Positions 9,129-20,581 of a stretch of 64,000 nt of DNA are shown piece after piece (the first letter of the stretch is position 1; the number at the start of each line of letters is the position of its first letter). This DNA is from Alteromonadaceae bacterium. GTDB lineage: Bacteria; Pseudomonadota; Gammaproteobacteria; Enterobacterales; Alteromonadaceae. The position numbers were made by a program, and so were the translations under genes. The stretch is taken from the NCBI GenBank assembly GCA_014872785.1, contig WKFJ01000025.1, positions 24,348 through 88,347 on the forward strand. Direction: 5' to 3'. Below the pieces are notes generated by a model that saw nothing but the letters and a program-made list of their open reading frames with translations, was not told the DNA's origin and ran no database searches.

Positions 9129-10022
9129 TTGGAACACTTTGCACCTTTCATGCAACAGTCTATCACAGGCACAATCTTGCCGATGCAAGATCAAGAGACG
9201 TTATTGAGTGATAAAGAAAAAAACCGCTTTTTGCAAGCTTTATCTAGCAGTATCAACCTGCACGACCTTGGTAAAATGGCATATATGGAGTTGAAGCAAC
9301 GTATTGGCGTTGCTGCAATAAAAGTTGAATCTGAACTAGAAAGTTTAGCCTTTGGTGACGACTTTTCGACAAGTTCTGAAAAGAAATTTAGTTTAGACGG
9401 ATATGGCGATGAATCAGCAAGCGTAAGTTATTGTTTCAATAAAAACCTTTCAGTGCGTGAGAATCAATTGTTACGAGAGTTTCACCACTGTTTACGTAAC
9501 CCACTAAAAAACGCCATCCAGTTTTTACAATTGAAAAAATTAGCGATGAAAGATTGCCTGACGGGTCTTGGTAACCGCACATATTTTGATGACTCAATTC
9601 AAAAACTCATTAGCCAAGCACATCGCAACGGTGAAAACCTTGCGCTTATCGTAATGGATTTAGACAACTTTAAACCTGTTAATGACCAATACGGTCACGC
9701 GGCAGGTGATAGAGTATTAGTGGCTTTTGCTGAGATTTTAAACCGAGTAGTACGTGATTCAGATCACGCGTTTAGGTTCGGCGGTGATGAGTTTTGTTGC
9801 CTTTTACAAAGCACCAACGAACAAAGTAATCTAAAAGTCGCTACGCGCTTACGCACTGCGATAGCGAAAGATAAGATTTTGAGCCGTTATGGCGTGACAG
9901 CAAGCTTCGGAATTACCACGTTAATTGGTCAAGACGATAGCCGTTCTCTGTTTGCTCGCGCTGACAAAGCTCTCTATGACGCAAAAGATGCAGGAAAGAA
10001 CGATATTAAATTAGCCAAGTAA
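9129..10022 (+). CDS. GGDEF diguanylate cyclase
   Basis: A protein of about 297 residues if translation starts at TTG 9129. That codon has AGGAG (9118-9122) six bases upstream; in-frame alternatives are ATG 9072 and ATG 9150, which lack a comparable ribosome-binding site. The N-terminal 130 residues are helical with no recognised sensor, and the C-terminal GGDEF domain carries an intact GGDEF signature at residues 218-222. An RDSD sequence sits five residues before it, which is the RxxD product-inhibition site. Synthesis of c-di-GMP with feedback inhibition is therefore expected. There are no membrane segments. It is convergent with tilS, six bases apart, with no terminator visible in the gap. 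Confidence 0.85.
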   Translation: MEHFAPFMQQSITGTILPMQDQETLLSDKEKNRFLQALSSSINLHDLGKMAYMELKQRIGVAAIKVESELESLAFGDDFSTSSEKKFSLDGYGDESASVSYCFNKNLSVRENQLLREFHHCLRNPLKNAIQFLQLKKLAMKDCLTGLGNRTYFDDSIQKLISQAHRNGENLALIVMDLDNFKPVNDQYGHAAGDRVLVAFAEILNRVVRDSDHAFRFGGDEFCCLLQSTNEQSNLKVATRLRTAIAKDKILSRYGVTASFGITTLIGQDDSRSLFARADKALYDAKDAGKNDIKLAK

Positions 10023-10028
10023 ATCGGC

Positions 10029-11375
10029 TTATTGTTCAAAAGGAAACATTTTGTAGTGCAATTGATGCTTCCACTCTACTTTAAAATCTCCTAGAAGATC
10101 GTTATCGTTAGACACATTCTCATTAATTGCATTTCCCACAGATACAACTGTGTCGTCAATGCACACTAGTGGCACTAATCCTCTTGTCCAAGGAGGTACT
10201 TTCCAGATTTTAAACCATTGTGACAAGGGCTTAGAAAAGCGTTCTCCAGGTGGCTTAAATTTACGTGAAAAACCTTCAAATTGGACTTCAAACCTTTGGC
10301 TCTGTAGGGAATGACTATTCTGTGAGCTTGCATTGATTGAAAGCTCTCCTAAACCTCGCCGATAGCTGTCTAAATTGAGTGTTCTGCCAATCTCAATAGA
10401 TATTGTTGGTAATGATACCTCCGGCCAATCACTAAGAATATACAGCTTGTTATTAAAGAGTCTGGCTTCAACGCTGCCCCAACGCACTACAGGAGTACTA
10501 TCTTCTCTGGCATCGACACATTGTAAAAGCAACTGTTGCAATTGCGCACTAGATGGTTGTGCCACAGTTAACTTTTTGAGCCACTTCTTTAACAATACTC
10601 TTTGCCAGGCTGTCTCATACATTGCCAAAAGCCCAAGATCTAGACTTTCACCTGCAATCAAAGACGCAAGCGTCTTGTCGGCTTGCATATCGAGTAAATC
10701 TCGATGCTCTGCGATATGACCTATACTGCGAGCAATAGTAGACTGAGACTTTGGCCAGCGTTGTTTTAACAAAGGCAATACTTGATTGCGGAGGTAATTT
10801 CGATCAAATCTGTTATCGGCGTTAGACTCGTCTTCTATCCATTTTAGGCTTAGAGTATCGGCATACTCCTCAATATCCCCTCTTGCAAGGCTTAGTAGTG
10901 GCCTTAAGTACTGACGACTGTGATTATCCTGTTTATAAACTGGCATGGCACTTAGGCCATCGATACCGGCACCGCGAAGCAGCTGTAAAAAGAATGTCTC
11001 AATTTGATCGTCGGCATGCTGACCAAGCAGTATAAGGGTGTTTGCGTCCGTCAACTCTGCGAGCTTCTCATATCTAGCACTCCTCGCTGCCGCTTCTATG
11101 CCCTGTCCTTCTTCGATCCCTTTGACCTGTGCTGCCGTAAATTCAATATTTAGTTGGTTGCATTGAGACTGACAGTGCGCTTGCCAAGTATCACTGTTAG
11201 TGCTTAGGCCATGATTGATATAAATAGCCCTAAGTGGGTTACCGGAGTGGTCGCAATAAGCCTTAGCGAGATGCAGCAACACAGTCGAGTCCACACCACC
11301 ACTGTATGCTACAGTGATAACTTGCTTGTTAGACTCGAGATAAGATTTAAGTACGTCTTGGAATTGCTCTAGCAT
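10029..11375 (-). CDS. tilS: tRNA(Ile)-lysidine synthase
   Basis: A 448-residue cytoplasmic enzyme that converts the wobble cytidine of tRNA-Ile (CAU anticodon) to lysidine using ATP and lysine. The PP-loop motif SGGVDS lies at residues 25-30, followed by the GQHADDQIET and LLRGAGIDGLSAMP stretches that define TilS. The C-terminal substrate-binding domain (FKPPGERFSKPLSQWFK) is also present. Length fits the gammaproteobacterial family. It is separated from accA by a strong terminator, so it probably has its own promoter or depends on readthrough. Confidence 0.95.
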   Translation of the reverse strand: MLEQFQDVLKSYLESNKQVITVAYSGGVDSTVLLHLAKAYCDHSGNPLRAIYINHGLSTNSDTWQAHCQSQCNQLNIEFTAAQVKGIEEGQGIEAAARSARYEKLAELTDANTLILLGQHADDQIETFFLQLLRGAGIDGLSAMPVYKQDNHSRQYLRPLLSLARGDIEEYADTLSLKWIEDESNADNRFDRNYLRNQVLPLLKQRWPKSQSTIARSIGHIAEHRDLLDMQADKTLASLIAGESLDLGLLAMYETAWQRVLLKKWLKKLTVAQPSSAQLQQLLLQCVDAREDSTPVVRWGSVEARLFNNKLYILSDWPEVSLPTISIEIGRTLNLDSYRRGLGELSINASSQNSHSLQSQRFEVQFEGFSRKFKPPGERFSKPLSQWFKIWKVPPWTRGLVPLVCIDDTVVSVGNAINENVSNDNDLLGDFKVEWKHQLHYKMFPFEQ

Positions 11376-11391
11376 TAAAGAATTTCACACA

Positions 11392-11416
11392 TAAAAAAAG
11401 CCGCAGTATGCGGCTT
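11392..11416 (-). terminator. Rho-independent terminator of accA
   Basis: A perfect 8-bp stem (AAGCCGCA / TGCGGCTT) with a three-base GTA loop at 11398-11416. On the minus strand a run of seven T residues follows. It lies between the accA stop and the tilS start and ends the long minus-strand operon. Confidence 0.85.
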
Positions 11417-11433
11417 CCTTATAACATAGGTAC

Positions 11434-12390
11434 TTAACAGTAGCCAAACGACATCAATCTCTCGTAACGCTCATTCAAAAGCTCTTCTTTAGAAAGCGAC
11501 GAAAGCTGACCAAGTTGCTGTTTGAGGGTCGCTTTTAAATTGGCGGCCATCGTATCGTAATCTCTATGCGCACCACCTAAAGGCTCTTTTATTATGGTGT
11601 TGATCAAATCAAGTTCTTTGATTTGCGGTGCCGATACCCCCATTGCTTCAGCTGCCAACGGCGCGTGCTCAGCACTTTTCCACAGAATTGAAGCACACCC
11701 CTCAGGTGATATTACTGAGTAAGTCGAGAACTCTAACATATTAACTCTGTCGCCTACGCCAATCGCCAACGCACCACCAGAACCACCTTCACCAATAACG
11801 GTACAGATAATAGGCACGTTTAGCCCTGCCATTACTTTTAAGTTCTTGGCAATCGCCTCACTCTGGCCGCGCTCTTCAGCGCCAACACCAGGATATGCAC
11901 CTGGGGTGTCGATAAAGGTTACAATCGGCAAGCTGAAACGCTCTGCCATTTCCATCAAACGCAATGCCTTACGATAACCTTCAGGCTTTGGCATACCAAA
12001 GTTGCGCTTAATCTTTTCGTGAGTATCACGGCCTTTTTGATGACCAATAACCACAACAGGCTGCTCGTCAATTTTGGCCAAACCACCAATGATGGCTTTA
12101 TCGTCGGCAAACGCGCTGTCACCACAAAGCTCGTCGAATTCGGTAAAGATCCGCGGAATATAATCCAGGGTATAAGGACGCATAGGATGACGCGCAATCT
12201 GTGAAATCTGCCACGGGCCTAAATTACCAAAAAGCTTATGAGTCAGTTCAGAACTGCGTTCGCGCAGACGAGTGATCTCTTCTTCCAGATTTATATCAAA
12301 CTCACCACCCTGATTAACCGAGCGCAACTGTTCAATTTGCGCCTCTAACTCAGCAATGGGTTGTTCAAATTCAAGGAAGTTTAATGCCAT
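11434..12390 (-). CDS. accA: acetyl-CoA carboxylase carboxyltransferase, alpha subunit
   Basis: A 318-residue protein, the usual length for AccA. With AccD it transfers carboxyl from carboxybiotin to acetyl-CoA, giving malonyl-CoA for fatty acid synthesis. The typical N-terminus ([17 protein letters not shown]), the crotonase-fold core with [19 protein letters not shown] and the [13 protein letters not shown] oxyanion region are all present. It follows dnaE by 82 bp in the same order as in E. coli. Confidence 0.97.
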   Translation of the reverse strand: MALNFLEFEQPIAELEAQIEQLRSVNQGGEFDINLEEEITRLRERSSELTHKLFGNLGPWQISQIARHPMRPYTLDYIPRIFTEFDELCGDSAFADDKAIIGGLAKIDEQPVVVIGHQKGRDTHEKIKRNFGMPKPEGYRKALRLMEMAERFSLPIVTFIDTPGAYPGVGAEERGQSEAIAKNLKVMAGLNVPIICTVIGEGGSGGALAIGVGDRVNMLEFSTYSVISPEGCASILWKSAEHAPLAAEAMGVSAPQIKELDLINTIIKEPLGGAHRDYDTMAANLKATLKQQLGQLSSLSKEELLNERYERLMSFGYC

Positions 12391-12472
12391 TCCAATACCT
12401 AAATTAATGTTTTAATTTGCAATTCTACATCAATGCCAAACAACGCGCACGGTTCCTAATTCAATAATATCT

Positions 12473-15400
12473 TTACTGAAATACCATTTGCACCTGTTCA
12501 GCACCTAATAAATTCTTTATGTCGTATAGAAGCTCATCAGTGGGTTTTAAGTACCACTGCGCACCAAGTGCTATCATGGCCTCTGCATCGGGTTGGGTAT
12601 AACGCAACTGAATAGGACAAATACCGCCTTGATATTTGTTGAGCACTTCAGCCAGAGGCTCAACACCTGAATCTTCAAACCAACCCTGCGAGACATCCAA
12701 TTGTAAATGCCTTATGTGTTTTTCACGTGCGGCCACAATATCCTGAACTTCGCGGACGGTGATTGTATTGCCTCCGGAGAAATCATCAAAGCTGACCTGT
12801 CCTGAAAGCACCAGTATTTTATCTGGTTGCAGCATTTCTTCGTACTGCTCATACATATCTGGGAAAAATCTGGCGTCAACCCGTGCACTTTTATCATCCA
12901 ATGTCACAATCGCCCAGCGCTTACCTTTTTTATTCACTAGCACCCTGACGGCGAGCACTAAGCCGACCGCTCGAGCCGAACCGTCTTTTCCTGTAGGTTT
13001 TAGGTCAACCAAACGACCTTTGCAATAGTGTTTCAGTTCTTCTCGATACTGATTTATTGGGTGGCCAGTCAGGTATAAGCCCAAGGTTTCTTTTTCACCG
13101 TTGAGCCATTCTTTTTCCGGCCATTCGGGCACGTCAGCGAATGATTGATTTACTTCTTCCGGTTCTGTTGTCAACAAACCAAACATATCAGATTGACCAA
13201 AAGACTCCGCTTTGGCGTGTTGTTCTGCCGCTGCCATCGCCTCAGGCAATGTCGCCATCAAACTTGCTCGGTGTGGTCCAAGACTATCCAGTGCCCCTGA
13301 CAAAACTAGTTTTTCCATGACGCGTTTATTAATGCGCTTCAAATCGACTTTAGCGCAGAAATCAAACAAATCGGTAAAGAATCCATGCTCTTCGCGTGCT
13401 TCAATAATGGCTTCAATTGGGCCTTCACCTACCCCTTTAACCGCACCAATACCATAAACAATATGGCCTTCTTTGTTGACCGTAAATTTGTACTTACCAT
13501 CGTTCACATCTGGCGGACAAATGGTGATACCCATGCGATTACATTCATCAACAAGGGTCACTATTTTATCGGTATTATCCATATCGGCAGACATTACCGC
13601 GGCCATAAACTCAGAAGGATAATGCGCCTTTAACCAAAGCGTTTGATAGGAAACTAATGCATAAGCAGCCGAGTGAGATTTGTTAAAACCGTAACCAGCA
13701 AACTTCTCTACCAAGTCGAAGATCTTCATCGCCAACTCAGGATCGATATCGTTATTCTTGGCACCGTCCTCAAAAACAGCTCGTTGCTTGGCCATTTCCT
13801 CAGGTTTCTTTTTACCCATGGCTCGGCGCAACATGTCCGCGCCACCCAAGCTATACCCAGACATTTCCTGAGCAATCTGCATTACCTGCTCTTGATACAG
13901 AATAATGCCGTAAGTAGGTTGCAGTATTTCGGTTAAGCACTCGTGCTGATATTGAGCGTCTGGATACGAGATCTCCTCTCGTCCATGCTTTCTGTCGATA
14001 AAGTTATCTACCATGCCAGATTGCAGTGGACCTGGCCTAAACAAGGCCACCAGAGCGATGATATCTTCAAATGTATCCGGTCTGAGTCGTTTGATCAGAT
14101 CTTTCATACCCCGCGATTCCAACTGGAATACCGCAGTCGTTTCGGCATTTTGCAGCATCTTAAAGCTGGGAGAATCTTCCAATGATATCGCTGATATATC
14201 TATATCAGTTCCACTGCGCTCTTTGATCATATCCAATGCCCATTGGATAATAGTCAATGTTCGTAAACCCAGGAAGTCGAACTTAACTAGACCTGCCGTT
14301 TCAACATCATTTTTATCAAACTGAGTAACGGGGTTTTTACCTTCATCATCACAATAAAGAGGAGCGAAGTCGGTAATGGTAGTAGGTGATATAACCACGC
14401 CCCCTGCGTGTTTACCAGCATTTCTCACTACGCCTTCGAGTACGCGGGCTCGGTCTATTAGTTCAGCCACCTCATCGTCTTCGTCGTAAGCTTCTTGCAG
14501 TCTTGGCTCGACATCAAAGGCCTTAGCTAGTGTCATGCCAGGGTCGCCGGGAATCAGCTTAGATATGCGATCAACAAATCCATAAGGGTGACCTAACACT
14601 CGGCCTACATCACGTACTACAGCCTTTGCCGCCATAGTCCCGAAGGTGATAATCTGCGATACCGCATCGCGGCCATACATGTCGGCAACGTGATCGATTA
14701 CCTCGTCACGTCGGTCCATACAGAAATCAACGTCGAAGTCTGGCATTGATACCCGTTCGGGGTTCAAGAAACGTTCGAATAGTAAGTCAAATTCGAGAGG
14801 ATCCAAGTCAGTAATTTTTAAGGCGTAAGCGACTAAGGAACCGGCACCCGAACCACGCCCCGGACCTACAGGTATATTGTGGTCTTTGCTCCACTGAATG
14901 AACTCCATTACGATAAGGAAGTAACCAGGGAATCCCATTTGGTTGATTACATCTAATTCGACTTTGAGTCTCTCATCGTATTCTGGACGTTTTTGCGCCC
15001 GCTCTTCTGGGTCAGGAAAAAGAAACTCAAGTCGGTCTTCTAAGCCTTCCTCGGACACCTTGACCAAGAAATCTTCTGTCGTTAAACCTTCAGTGGGAAA
15101 CTCAGGAAGAAAGTACTCACCCAAGCGCACGGTAACGTTGCATCGTTTGGCGATCTCTAACGTGTTTTCTATCGCTTCGGGAATGTCGCTGAATAGCTCC
15201 CACATTTCTTCAGACGAGCGCAAATACTGCTGGTCGCTATAGCGCTTGGGACGGCGTTTATCATCCAGTGTGAAACCGTCGTGAATACATACTCTTATTT
15301 CATGCTGTTCAAAGTCTTCTGGACGATTGAATACGACTTCATTGGTTGCCACAACAGGAAACTCATGCTGATTAGCCACTTCCAATGCAAGGTGATTGTA

Positions 15401-15955
15401 GTCTTCTTCCCCTGCGCGACCCGTTCGCTGCAGCTCAATGTAATAATGTTCGGCGAAATGCTGTTGGTAAAACTTGACCACTTCAGCGACAAATTTCGGG
15501 TTGTTTTTCACAAGCGCAAATCCGAGCTCTCCATCTTTGGCACCTGACAAAATGATCAATCCCTCGCTCAGTGGGATTAACCATTCAACATCAATAACTG
15601 CCTTGCCTTCAATTTGCCCTCTTTGGTAGGCCTGAGAAATCAGCAAGGTTATGTTTTTATAACCCTCATTATTCTTAGCTAAAATGGTTAATCGAAAGAT
15701 TTGTTCGTCAAGCGCGAGATTGCGAACCCAAAAATCACACCCTATTATGGGTTTAATCCCTTTACCCTGTGACTGTCCGTAGTACTTAACTAGGCCACAC
15801 ATATTCATTTGGTCGGTGATAGCAACAGCTGGCATTTCTTGCTCTGCCACCAAGTCCAAGATTTTTGGCACCTTATTCAATCCATCACACATTGAAAAAT
15901 CACTGTGGACGCGCAGATGCACAAAGTTTGCTTTTTGGGTTTCTAGTTCAGACAT
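12473..15955 (-). CDS. dnaE: DNA polymerase III, alpha subunit
   Basis: A replicative polymerase catalytic subunit of 1160 residues from the ATG at 15955, the same length as the E. coli protein. The frame is open nine codons further upstream, but that extension runs into rnhB. The N-terminal PHP domain begins [11 protein letters not shown]. The catalytic aspartates lie in [13 protein letters not shown], and the [11 protein letters not shown] loop and C-terminal OB-fold region are present. The start is 2 bp past the rnhB stop, so the two genes are translationally close. Nothing looks broken along its length. Confidence 0.97.
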   Translation of the reverse strand: MSELETQKANFVHLRVHSDFSMCDGLNKVPKILDLVAEQEMPAVAITDQMNMCGLVKYYGQSQGKGIKPIIGCDFWVRNLALDEQIFRLTILAKNNEGYKNITLLISQAYQRGQIEGKAVIDVEWLIPLSEGLIILSGAKDGELGFALVKNNPKFVAEVVKFYQQHFAEHYYIELQRTGRAGEEDYNHLALEVANQHEFPVVATNEVVFNRPEDFEQHEIRVCIHDGFTLDDKRRPKRYSDQQYLRSSEEMWELFSDIPEAIENTLEIAKRCNVTVRLGEYFLPEFPTEGLTTEDFLVKVSEEGLEDRLEFLFPDPEERAQKRPEYDERLKVELDVINQMGFPGYFLIVMEFIQWSKDHNIPVGPGRGSGAGSLVAYALKITDLDPLEFDLLFERFLNPERVSMPDFDVDFCMDRRDEVIDHVADMYGRDAVSQIITFGTMAAKAVVRDVGRVLGHPYGFVDRISKLIPGDPGMTLAKAFDVEPRLQEAYDEDDEVAELIDRARVLEGVVRNAGKHAGGVVISPTTITDFAPLYCDDEGKNPVTQFDKNDVETAGLVKFDFLGLRTLTIIQWALDMIKERSGTDIDISAISLEDSPSFKMLQNAETTAVFQLESRGMKDLIKRLRPDTFEDIIALVALFRPGPLQSGMVDNFIDRKHGREEISYPDAQYQHECLTEILQPTYGIILYQEQVMQIAQEMSGYSLGGADMLRRAMGKKKPEEMAKQRAVFEDGAKNNDIDPELAMKIFDLVEKFAGYGFNKSHSAAYALVSYQTLWLKAHYPSEFMAAVMSADMDNTDKIVTLVDECNRMGITICPPDVNDGKYKFTVNKEGHIVYGIGAVKGVGEGPIEAIIEAREEHGFFTDLFDFCAKVDLKRINKRVMEKLVLSGALDSLGPHRASLMATLPEAMAAAEQHAKAESFGQSDMFGLLTTEPEEVNQSFADVPEWPEKEWLNGEKETLGLYLTGHPINQYREELKHYCKGRLVDLKPTGKDGSARAVGLVLAVRVLVNKKGKRWAIVTLDDKSARVDARFFPDMYEQYEEMLQPDKILVLSGQVSFDDFSGGNTITVREVQDIVAAREKHIRHLQLDVSQGWFEDSGVEPLAEVLNKYQGGICPIQLRYTQPDAEAMIALGAQWYLKPTDELLYDIKNLLGAEQVQMVFQ

Positions 15956-15957
15956 AA

Positions 15958-16530
15958 TCAAGAAGTAAGGTTGTTTAGGCAATTGCTAACCGGCTTAAAG
16001 CTGCGTCTATGCTCTGGCAATGGGCCATATTGTTGTAATTTTTCTAAGTGTAATTTGGTTGGATAGCCTTTGTGTTGACTAAATCCGTACTCAGGATACT
16101 TTTGATGCAACATATGCATCTCATTATCTCGCGCCACTTTAGCAATAATTGAGGCAGCGGAAATCTCTTCGATAAGTCCATCGCCTTTGACGATGGCTTC
16201 AGCTTTATATTGCCAGTTTGGTAACCGATTACCATCAACTTTTACCATATCAGGCAACGACGATAACCCGTCAACCGCTCGCGTCATTGCTAACATGGTT
16301 GCATGTAAAATATTCAGCTCATCTATTTCTTCTGGCGTTGCCTGACCAAGCGACCAGCAAAGTGCCTTTTCTTTAATTTCTACAGCAAGTGCATTGCGCT
16401 TTTTCTCAGACAATTTCTTAGAATCATTGAGGCCTTTAATTGGCTTGGAGGGATCTAAAATAACGGCAGCAGTGACAACGTTGCCTACCAATGGACCGCG
16501 TCCGACTTCATCAACACCAGCAATTAGCAT
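15958..16530 (-). CDS. rnhB: ribonuclease HII
   Basis: A 190-residue enzyme that cleaves the RNA strand of RNA-DNA hybrids and single ribonucleotides in DNA. The family motif [12 protein letters not shown] at residues 5-16 holds two of the acidic metal ligands, and the central VDGNRLP and SIIAKVARD stretches complete the active site. The start overlaps the lpxB stop by seven bases, which points to coupled translation. Confidence 0.96.
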   Translation of the reverse strand: MLIAGVDEVGRGPLVGNVVTAAVILDPSKPIKGLNDSKKLSEKKRNALAVEIKEKALCWSLGQATPEEIDELNILHATMLAMTRAVDGLSSLPDMVKVDGNRLPNWQYKAEAIVKGDGLIEEISAASIIAKVARDNEMHMLHQKYPEYGFSQHKGYPTKLHLEKLQQYGPLPEHRRSFKPVSNCLNNLTS

Positions 16531-17684
16531 GGTAGCTTACCTGCGTCTTTGAGCAACTGAATTGTGGTATTAGCCGCGACAACATCTGCTTGTAGTTTCA
16601 AAGTCTCATGCACCGCTGCACATTCAGTGTGAAACTCTTCTTTATCTCTTTGCATTTGTTGCCAGAGAATATCAGCCACATTGTCAGGATTGACTTGCTC
16701 CTGTAATAACTCAGGCACCATTTCTCTATTGACTAATATGTTAGGCAAAGAGAAGTACTTCGGCTTGTATAGACGCTTCATCATAAAATGGGTAAACGCC
16801 TTCAACTTGTAAGCCACAACCATCGGGCTTTTACACATCATCGCTTCCAGTGCTGCCGTCCCTGAAGCCAATAAAACACAATCTGCGGCGATCATGACTT
16901 CTTGTGCATGTCCAAAGATGGTTCTCACCTCAATTTTAGGCGAAAGGGTTTGTAGTTTTTTTTCTATCTGTGCTTTTCGCTGTTTATTAACAACAGGGAT
17001 CAATGCCTTAAGCTCTGGCATTTTTACTTTAAGCTTCTCAGCGCTGCGAACAAAGTCCTCGAGCAACATGTCAACTTCGCTTGCACGACTTCCGGGTAAT
17101 AATCCAATAACTTGGTCGTGCTCACTCAGCTCTAACGTTTCCCTTGCTGCTGCTTTATCGACTTGAAGGGGAATTTGGTCTGCCAGAGAATGTCCCACAA
17201 AGTGCCCTTTGATACCGTGCTTATGGCAATGCTCTGGTTCAAAGGGAAATACGCAGTACACGGCGTCGGTAGCCCTTGCTATTTTTTTAGCGCGTTTTTC
17301 TTTCCACGCCCATATCGTAGGACAAACGTAGTGAACCGTTAACACACCGAGATTCTTCAACTTTTCTTCTAGAGATAAATTAAAGTCAGGCGCATCAACA
17401 CCAATAAAAATATCCGGAGGGTTTTCGATAAAATATTGCAGTACGGTTTTTCGAATATGCAAGATACGAGGTATCTTGGGCAGGACCTCGACAATCCCCA
17501 TGACGGACAACTCGTCCATATCAAATAGTGTTGTGCATCCCGCGGCCTGCATCCTCGGTCCAGCGATACCTTCAAAAATAGCGTCAGGGTATTGTTTTCG
17601 AATGGCGGCGACCATACCAGAAGCCAGAATATCACCAGAGGTTTCGCCGGCAACGATCCCTATTCTAAGTGGCTTTGGGGTCAT
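16524..17684 (-). CDS. lpxB: lipid-A-disaccharide synthase
   Basis: A 386-residue peripheral membrane glycosyltransferase (GT19). It joins UDP-2,3-diacylglucosamine and lipid X to form the lipid A disaccharide. It shows the N-terminal [11 protein letters not shown] motif, the [12 protein letters not shown] segment and the [13 protein letters not shown] donor-binding stretch. It lies 2 bp after lpxA in the lpxD-fabZ-lpxA-lpxB order common to gammaproteobacteria. Confidence 0.97.
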   Translation of the reverse strand: MTPKPLRIGIVAGETSGDILASGMVAAIRKQYPDAIFEGIAGPRMQAAGCTTLFDMDELSVMGIVEVLPKIPRILHIRKTVLQYFIENPPDIFIGVDAPDFNLSLEEKLKNLGVLTVHYVCPTIWAWKEKRAKKIARATDAVYCVFPFEPEHCHKHGIKGHFVGHSLADQIPLQVDKAAARETLELSEHDQVIGLLPGSRASEVDMLLEDFVRSAEKLKVKMPELKALIPVVNKQRKAQIEKKLQTLSPKIEVRTIFGHAQEVMIAADCVLLASGTAALEAMMCKSPMVVAYKLKAFTHFMMKRLYKPKYFSLPNILVNREMVPELLQEQVNPDNVADILWQQMQRDKEEFHTECAAVHETLKLQADVVAANTTIQLLKDAGKLPC

Positions 17685-17686
17685 AA

Positions 17687-18454
17687 TTAACGAATAAGGC
17701 CTCTTGGAGAATTGGCAACAAAATCTGCCATCACGGTAATCTCCGGAATGTCTTTGGCCATTTCACGCATAATCTCTACTGCTTCGGTAGACTTATTACC
17801 TTGGCGGTAGATGACTTTATAAGCGCGCTTAATGGCCATTATTGCTTCAGAAGAGTAACCACGACGTCGCAAACCTTCTGAGTTAATGCCATGTGGCTTA
17901 CCATCATTTCCCAACATGACATATGGGGGTAGATCACGAAGGATTATGGCACCACCGCCTATGAAAGAGTGAGCCCCGATGTGACAAAATTGATGTATCG
18001 CGCACAACCCACCCAAAATAGCGTGGTCTCCTATGTGAACATGACCCGCAATAGTTGCACCAACAGAAAAAATGCAATTATTAGCCACCACACAATCATG
18101 CGCGATGTGTACGTTTATCATAATGAGATTGTTGTCGCCTATCTTGGTGATGCCGTTATCTTGCACTGTGCCTCGATGAATGGTTGTGCTTTCTCTGAAT
18201 ACATTGTTGTCGCCAACTTCTAACCTAGTGGGTTCACCGGCGTATTTTAAATCTTGGCAATCTTCACCCAAAGTTGCGAATTGGAAGACTTTGTTATTTT
18301 TGCCAAGTGTCGTAGGGCCTTTTATTACTGCATGAGGACCGATAACTGTTCCAGCACCTATTTGTACATCAGCACCAATAATGCTGTATGGGCCAACAGT
18401 AACACTGGAATCTAATTCAGCTTTTGGATCAACAATCGCAGTAGCATGTATCAT
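17687..18454 (-). CDS. lpxA: UDP-N-acetylglucosamine O-acyltransferase
   Basis: A 255-residue left-handed beta-helix acyltransferase performing the first step of lipid A synthesis, with acyl-ACP as donor. Hexapeptide repeats run through the first two thirds. The catalytic histidine is H119 in HIAHDC (H116 is its companion). The C-terminal helical domain is present. It sits 3 bp after fabZ. Confidence 0.97.
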   Translation of the reverse strand: MIHATAIVDPKAELDSSVTVGPYSIIGADVQIGAGTVIGPHAVIKGPTTLGKNNKVFQFATLGEDCQDLKYAGEPTRLEVGDNNVFRESTTIHRGTVQDNGITKIGDNNLIMINVHIAHDCVVANNCIFSVGATIAGHVHIGDHAILGGLCAIHQFCHIGAHSFIGGGAIILRDLPPYVMLGNDGKPHGINSEGLRRRGYSSEAIMAIKRAYKVIYRQGNKSTEAVEIMREMAKDIPEITVMADFVANSPRGLIR

Positions 18455-18457
18455 TAC

Positions 18458-18904
18458 TTACATTTTCCTCATTGCACACATGAATTCTGCAGTACAGGCT
18501 TCTTGTCCGCTGACGCTGGCTACGCCTTTGAACTTCCAGATACCACGTCTTTCTTTAATGAAGTCTACTTCTAAGTCTAGCTTATCCCCAGGAATAACTG
18601 GTGTTTTAAAACGCGCTTTATCAACACCGGCGTAAAGATAAAGGTCTTCGGTATCAGGCATGGTTTTGAAGCCTAAGATTCCTGCTGTTTGTGCCAGCGC
18701 CTCTAGCATTAACACACCAGGAAAAATAGGTTTGCCTGGAAAATGGCCGGTAAAGCACGGCTCGTTAAACGTTATATTTTTATACGCGAGAATACGTTTT
18801 CCCATTTCCAATTCAGTTACACGGTCTACCAATAAAAATGGGTAGCGGTGTGGAAGTAGACTGAGGATCTCTTCAATCTCGACTCTTTCAATCACATCCG
18901 TCAA
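18458..18904 (-). CDS. fabZ: 3-hydroxyacyl-ACP dehydratase
   Basis: A 148-residue hot-dog fold dehydratase of type II fatty acid synthesis. The catalytic pair is H54 (in GHFPGKP) and E68 (in LMLEALAQ). It shares the 3-hydroxyacyl-ACP pool with LpxA and LpxD, its neighbours on both sides. A hairpin at 18935-18949 lies in the 61-bp gap after lpxD. Confidence 0.97.
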   Translation of the reverse strand: MTDVIERVEIEEILSLLPHRYPFLLVDRVTELEMGKRILAYKNITFNEPCFTGHFPGKPIFPGVLMLEALAQTAGILGFKTMPDTEDLYLYAGVDKARFKTPVIPGDKLDLEVDFIKERRGIWKFKGVASVSGQEACTAEFMCAMRKM

Positions 18905-18934
18905 TTATCATACTCCTGTGCTTATGCAACCGTG

Positions 18935-18949
18935 GCACTGTGTCAGTGC
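18935..18949 (-). other. hairpin between lpxD and fabZ
   Basis: GCACTG and CAGTGC form a perfect 6-bp stem around a three-base loop, with partial extension outside (GCAACCGTG / CAACGGTG). There is no T run on either strand, so it is not a standard terminator. It may be an intra-operon RNA structure; the role is unknown. Confidence 0.4.
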
Positions 18950-18965
18950 AGCAACGGTGTGTGTG

Positions 18966-19994
18966 CTAGTCTTCCTTTTTGGGAAGTGCTTTTTCTAATT
19001 TTTTAACTTTATCGCTCAAGGCGCTTAGATTTCGTAAGCCTACCATACTTTTGCGCCACTCTTTATTGGTGGTTGCAGGAATACCTGAAGAATAAACGCC
19101 AGGCTCTTTGACAGACTTAGTCACCATACTAAAACCGGTGAATGTGACTCGGTCGGTAATTTCAATATGACCATTGACACCAACCATACCGGCAAACACA
19201 CAATTTTCGCCAACAACCGTACTGCCAGCAATCACGCCGCAGGCAGCCATGGCTGTATTTTTACCGATCACAACATTATGAGCTATTTGAATCAAGTTAT
19301 CTAAAATGACACCGTCACTAATGATGGTATCACCCAGCGCCCCACGGTCTATGGTGGTGTTCGCGCCTATTTCAACGCGGTTGCCGATAAGAACTGATCC
19401 AGTCTGCGGCACTTTAATCCAGTCACCTTTGTCATTGGCATAGCCGAAGCCGTCACTGCCAATCACTGCGCCAGATTGAAATAGACATGAATGTCCTATT
19501 TTACAATCGTGGTAAATAGTCACATTCGCCCACAACTTGGTATTATCACCAATAACAGCATTTTTACCGATGAAACAGCCTGGGCCAATCTGTACGTTAT
19601 CTCCAAGCTTCACGCCAGATTCGATTACCGCATTGGCGCCAACAGCCACATTTTCGCCTAGTTGAGCATCTTCGGATATCACCGCACTCGGGGCAACTTC
19701 GTTAGCAGCCCGAGGGGTAGTATCCAAAAGCTGCGAAATCTTTGCGAACCCAACATAAGGATCTTTGCATATTAAACACGCACACGTTGCGTGTTCAGCA
19801 TCCTGTTCAGTAACCAGAACTGCTGACGCGTTAGTTTCTGCAAGCTGTGATTTGTACTTTGGGTTGGCCAAAAACGAAATTTGACCGACACCTGCGTCGG
19901 CCAAAGTGGCGAGAGACGATACTTCGATACTGGTATCGCCTTTTACTGTGGCACCAATATGTTCAGCAAGCTGAGCCAGTGAATAATTGGTCAT
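18966..19994 (-). CDS. lpxD: UDP-3-O-acylglucosamine N-acyltransferase
   Basis: A 342-residue left-handed beta-helix acyltransferase, the third step of lipid A synthesis. An N-terminal uridine-binding domain (residues about 1-100) is followed by many hexapeptide repeats and a C-terminal helix. The catalytic histidine lies in the NLIQIAHNVVIG stretch. It starts with ATG 16 bp downstream of skp, as in E. coli. Confidence 0.97.
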   Translation of the reverse strand: MTNYSLAQLAEHIGATVKGDTSIEVSSLATLADAGVGQISFLANPKYKSQLAETNASAVLVTEQDAEHATCACLICKDPYVGFAKISQLLDTTPRAANEVAPSAVISEDAQLGENVAVGANAVIESGVKLGDNVQIGPGCFIGKNAVIGDNTKLWANVTIYHDCKIGHSCLFQSGAVIGSDGFGYANDKGDWIKVPQTGSVLIGNRVEIGANTTIDRGALGDTIISDGVILDNLIQIAHNVVIGKNTAMAACGVIAGSTVVGENCVFAGMVGVNGHIEITDRVTFTGFSMVTKSVKEPGVYSSGIPATTNKEWRKSMVGLRNLSALSDKVKKLEKALPKKED

Positions 19995-20010
19995 ATTTTA
20001 CCGCCTATGA

Positions 20011-20520
20011 TTATTTAATGTTGCTAACCTCTTGAACAACCTTTTCAGAGATGTTGTAAGCGTTATCAATGTAAACGACTGCACCAGCATTTAACACAAC
20101 ACTGTAACTTTCGTCTGCGGCAATTTTATTGACACTTTGCTGGATAAGACCAAGTACTTTGTTGCGCTCTTCATTCTGACGACGCTGCATTTCTTGTTGC
20201 AGAGGCTGTGCCTTCTGAGCGTATTCGGTACGCAAAGAAAGTAACTGTTCTTCTAGTTGCTTGATCTCGTCTTGGCTCATTGTAGCCGTGTCGCGTTTTT
20301 GCTTCTCAAGATAGTATTGAAGGTCTTTTTCTAAGCGGTTCACTTCGTCCAATCTGTCTTTAAACTCTGCAGACAACGTTGCATTAATAGCCGCAGCTTG
20401 AGGCAGTGCTTGGAAAACAGCCTGTGCGTCAATCACACCAATTTTCTGTTCTTGTGCTGCCGCACCCATTGCTGCAAACGCCAAAGAAGCAGCAATAATT
20501 GTTTTACGCATAGTGTTCAA
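20011..20520 (-). CDS. skp: periplasmic chaperone Skp/OmpH
   Basis: A 169-residue periplasmic chaperone that holds unfolded outer membrane proteins on the way to BamA. A signal peptide covers about residues 1-22 with a probable AAA-Q cleavage region. The rest is charged and helical, with Q/E/K-rich coiled-coil tentacles at about 50-130. It lies 61 bp after bamA, its functional partner. Confidence 0.93.
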   Translation of the reverse strand: MNTMRKTIIAASLAFAAMGAAAQEQKIGVIDAQAVFQALPQAAAINATLSAEFKDRLDEVNRLEKDLQYYLEKQKRDTATMSQDEIKQLEEQLLSLRTEYAQKAQPLQQEMQRRQNEERNKVLGLIQQSVNKIAADESYSVVLNAGAVVYIDNAYNISEKVVQEVSNIK

Positions 20521-20581
20521 AATAAACTCCTTTAAAAACTTCGCTATCTACACTGCGACGAATCTTACGTCGCAGCGCATA

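Noticed and set aside
15956..15982. Upstream extension of dnaE (nine codons)
   Set aside because: It would overlap rnhB, and starting at ATG 15955 gives the E. coli length.
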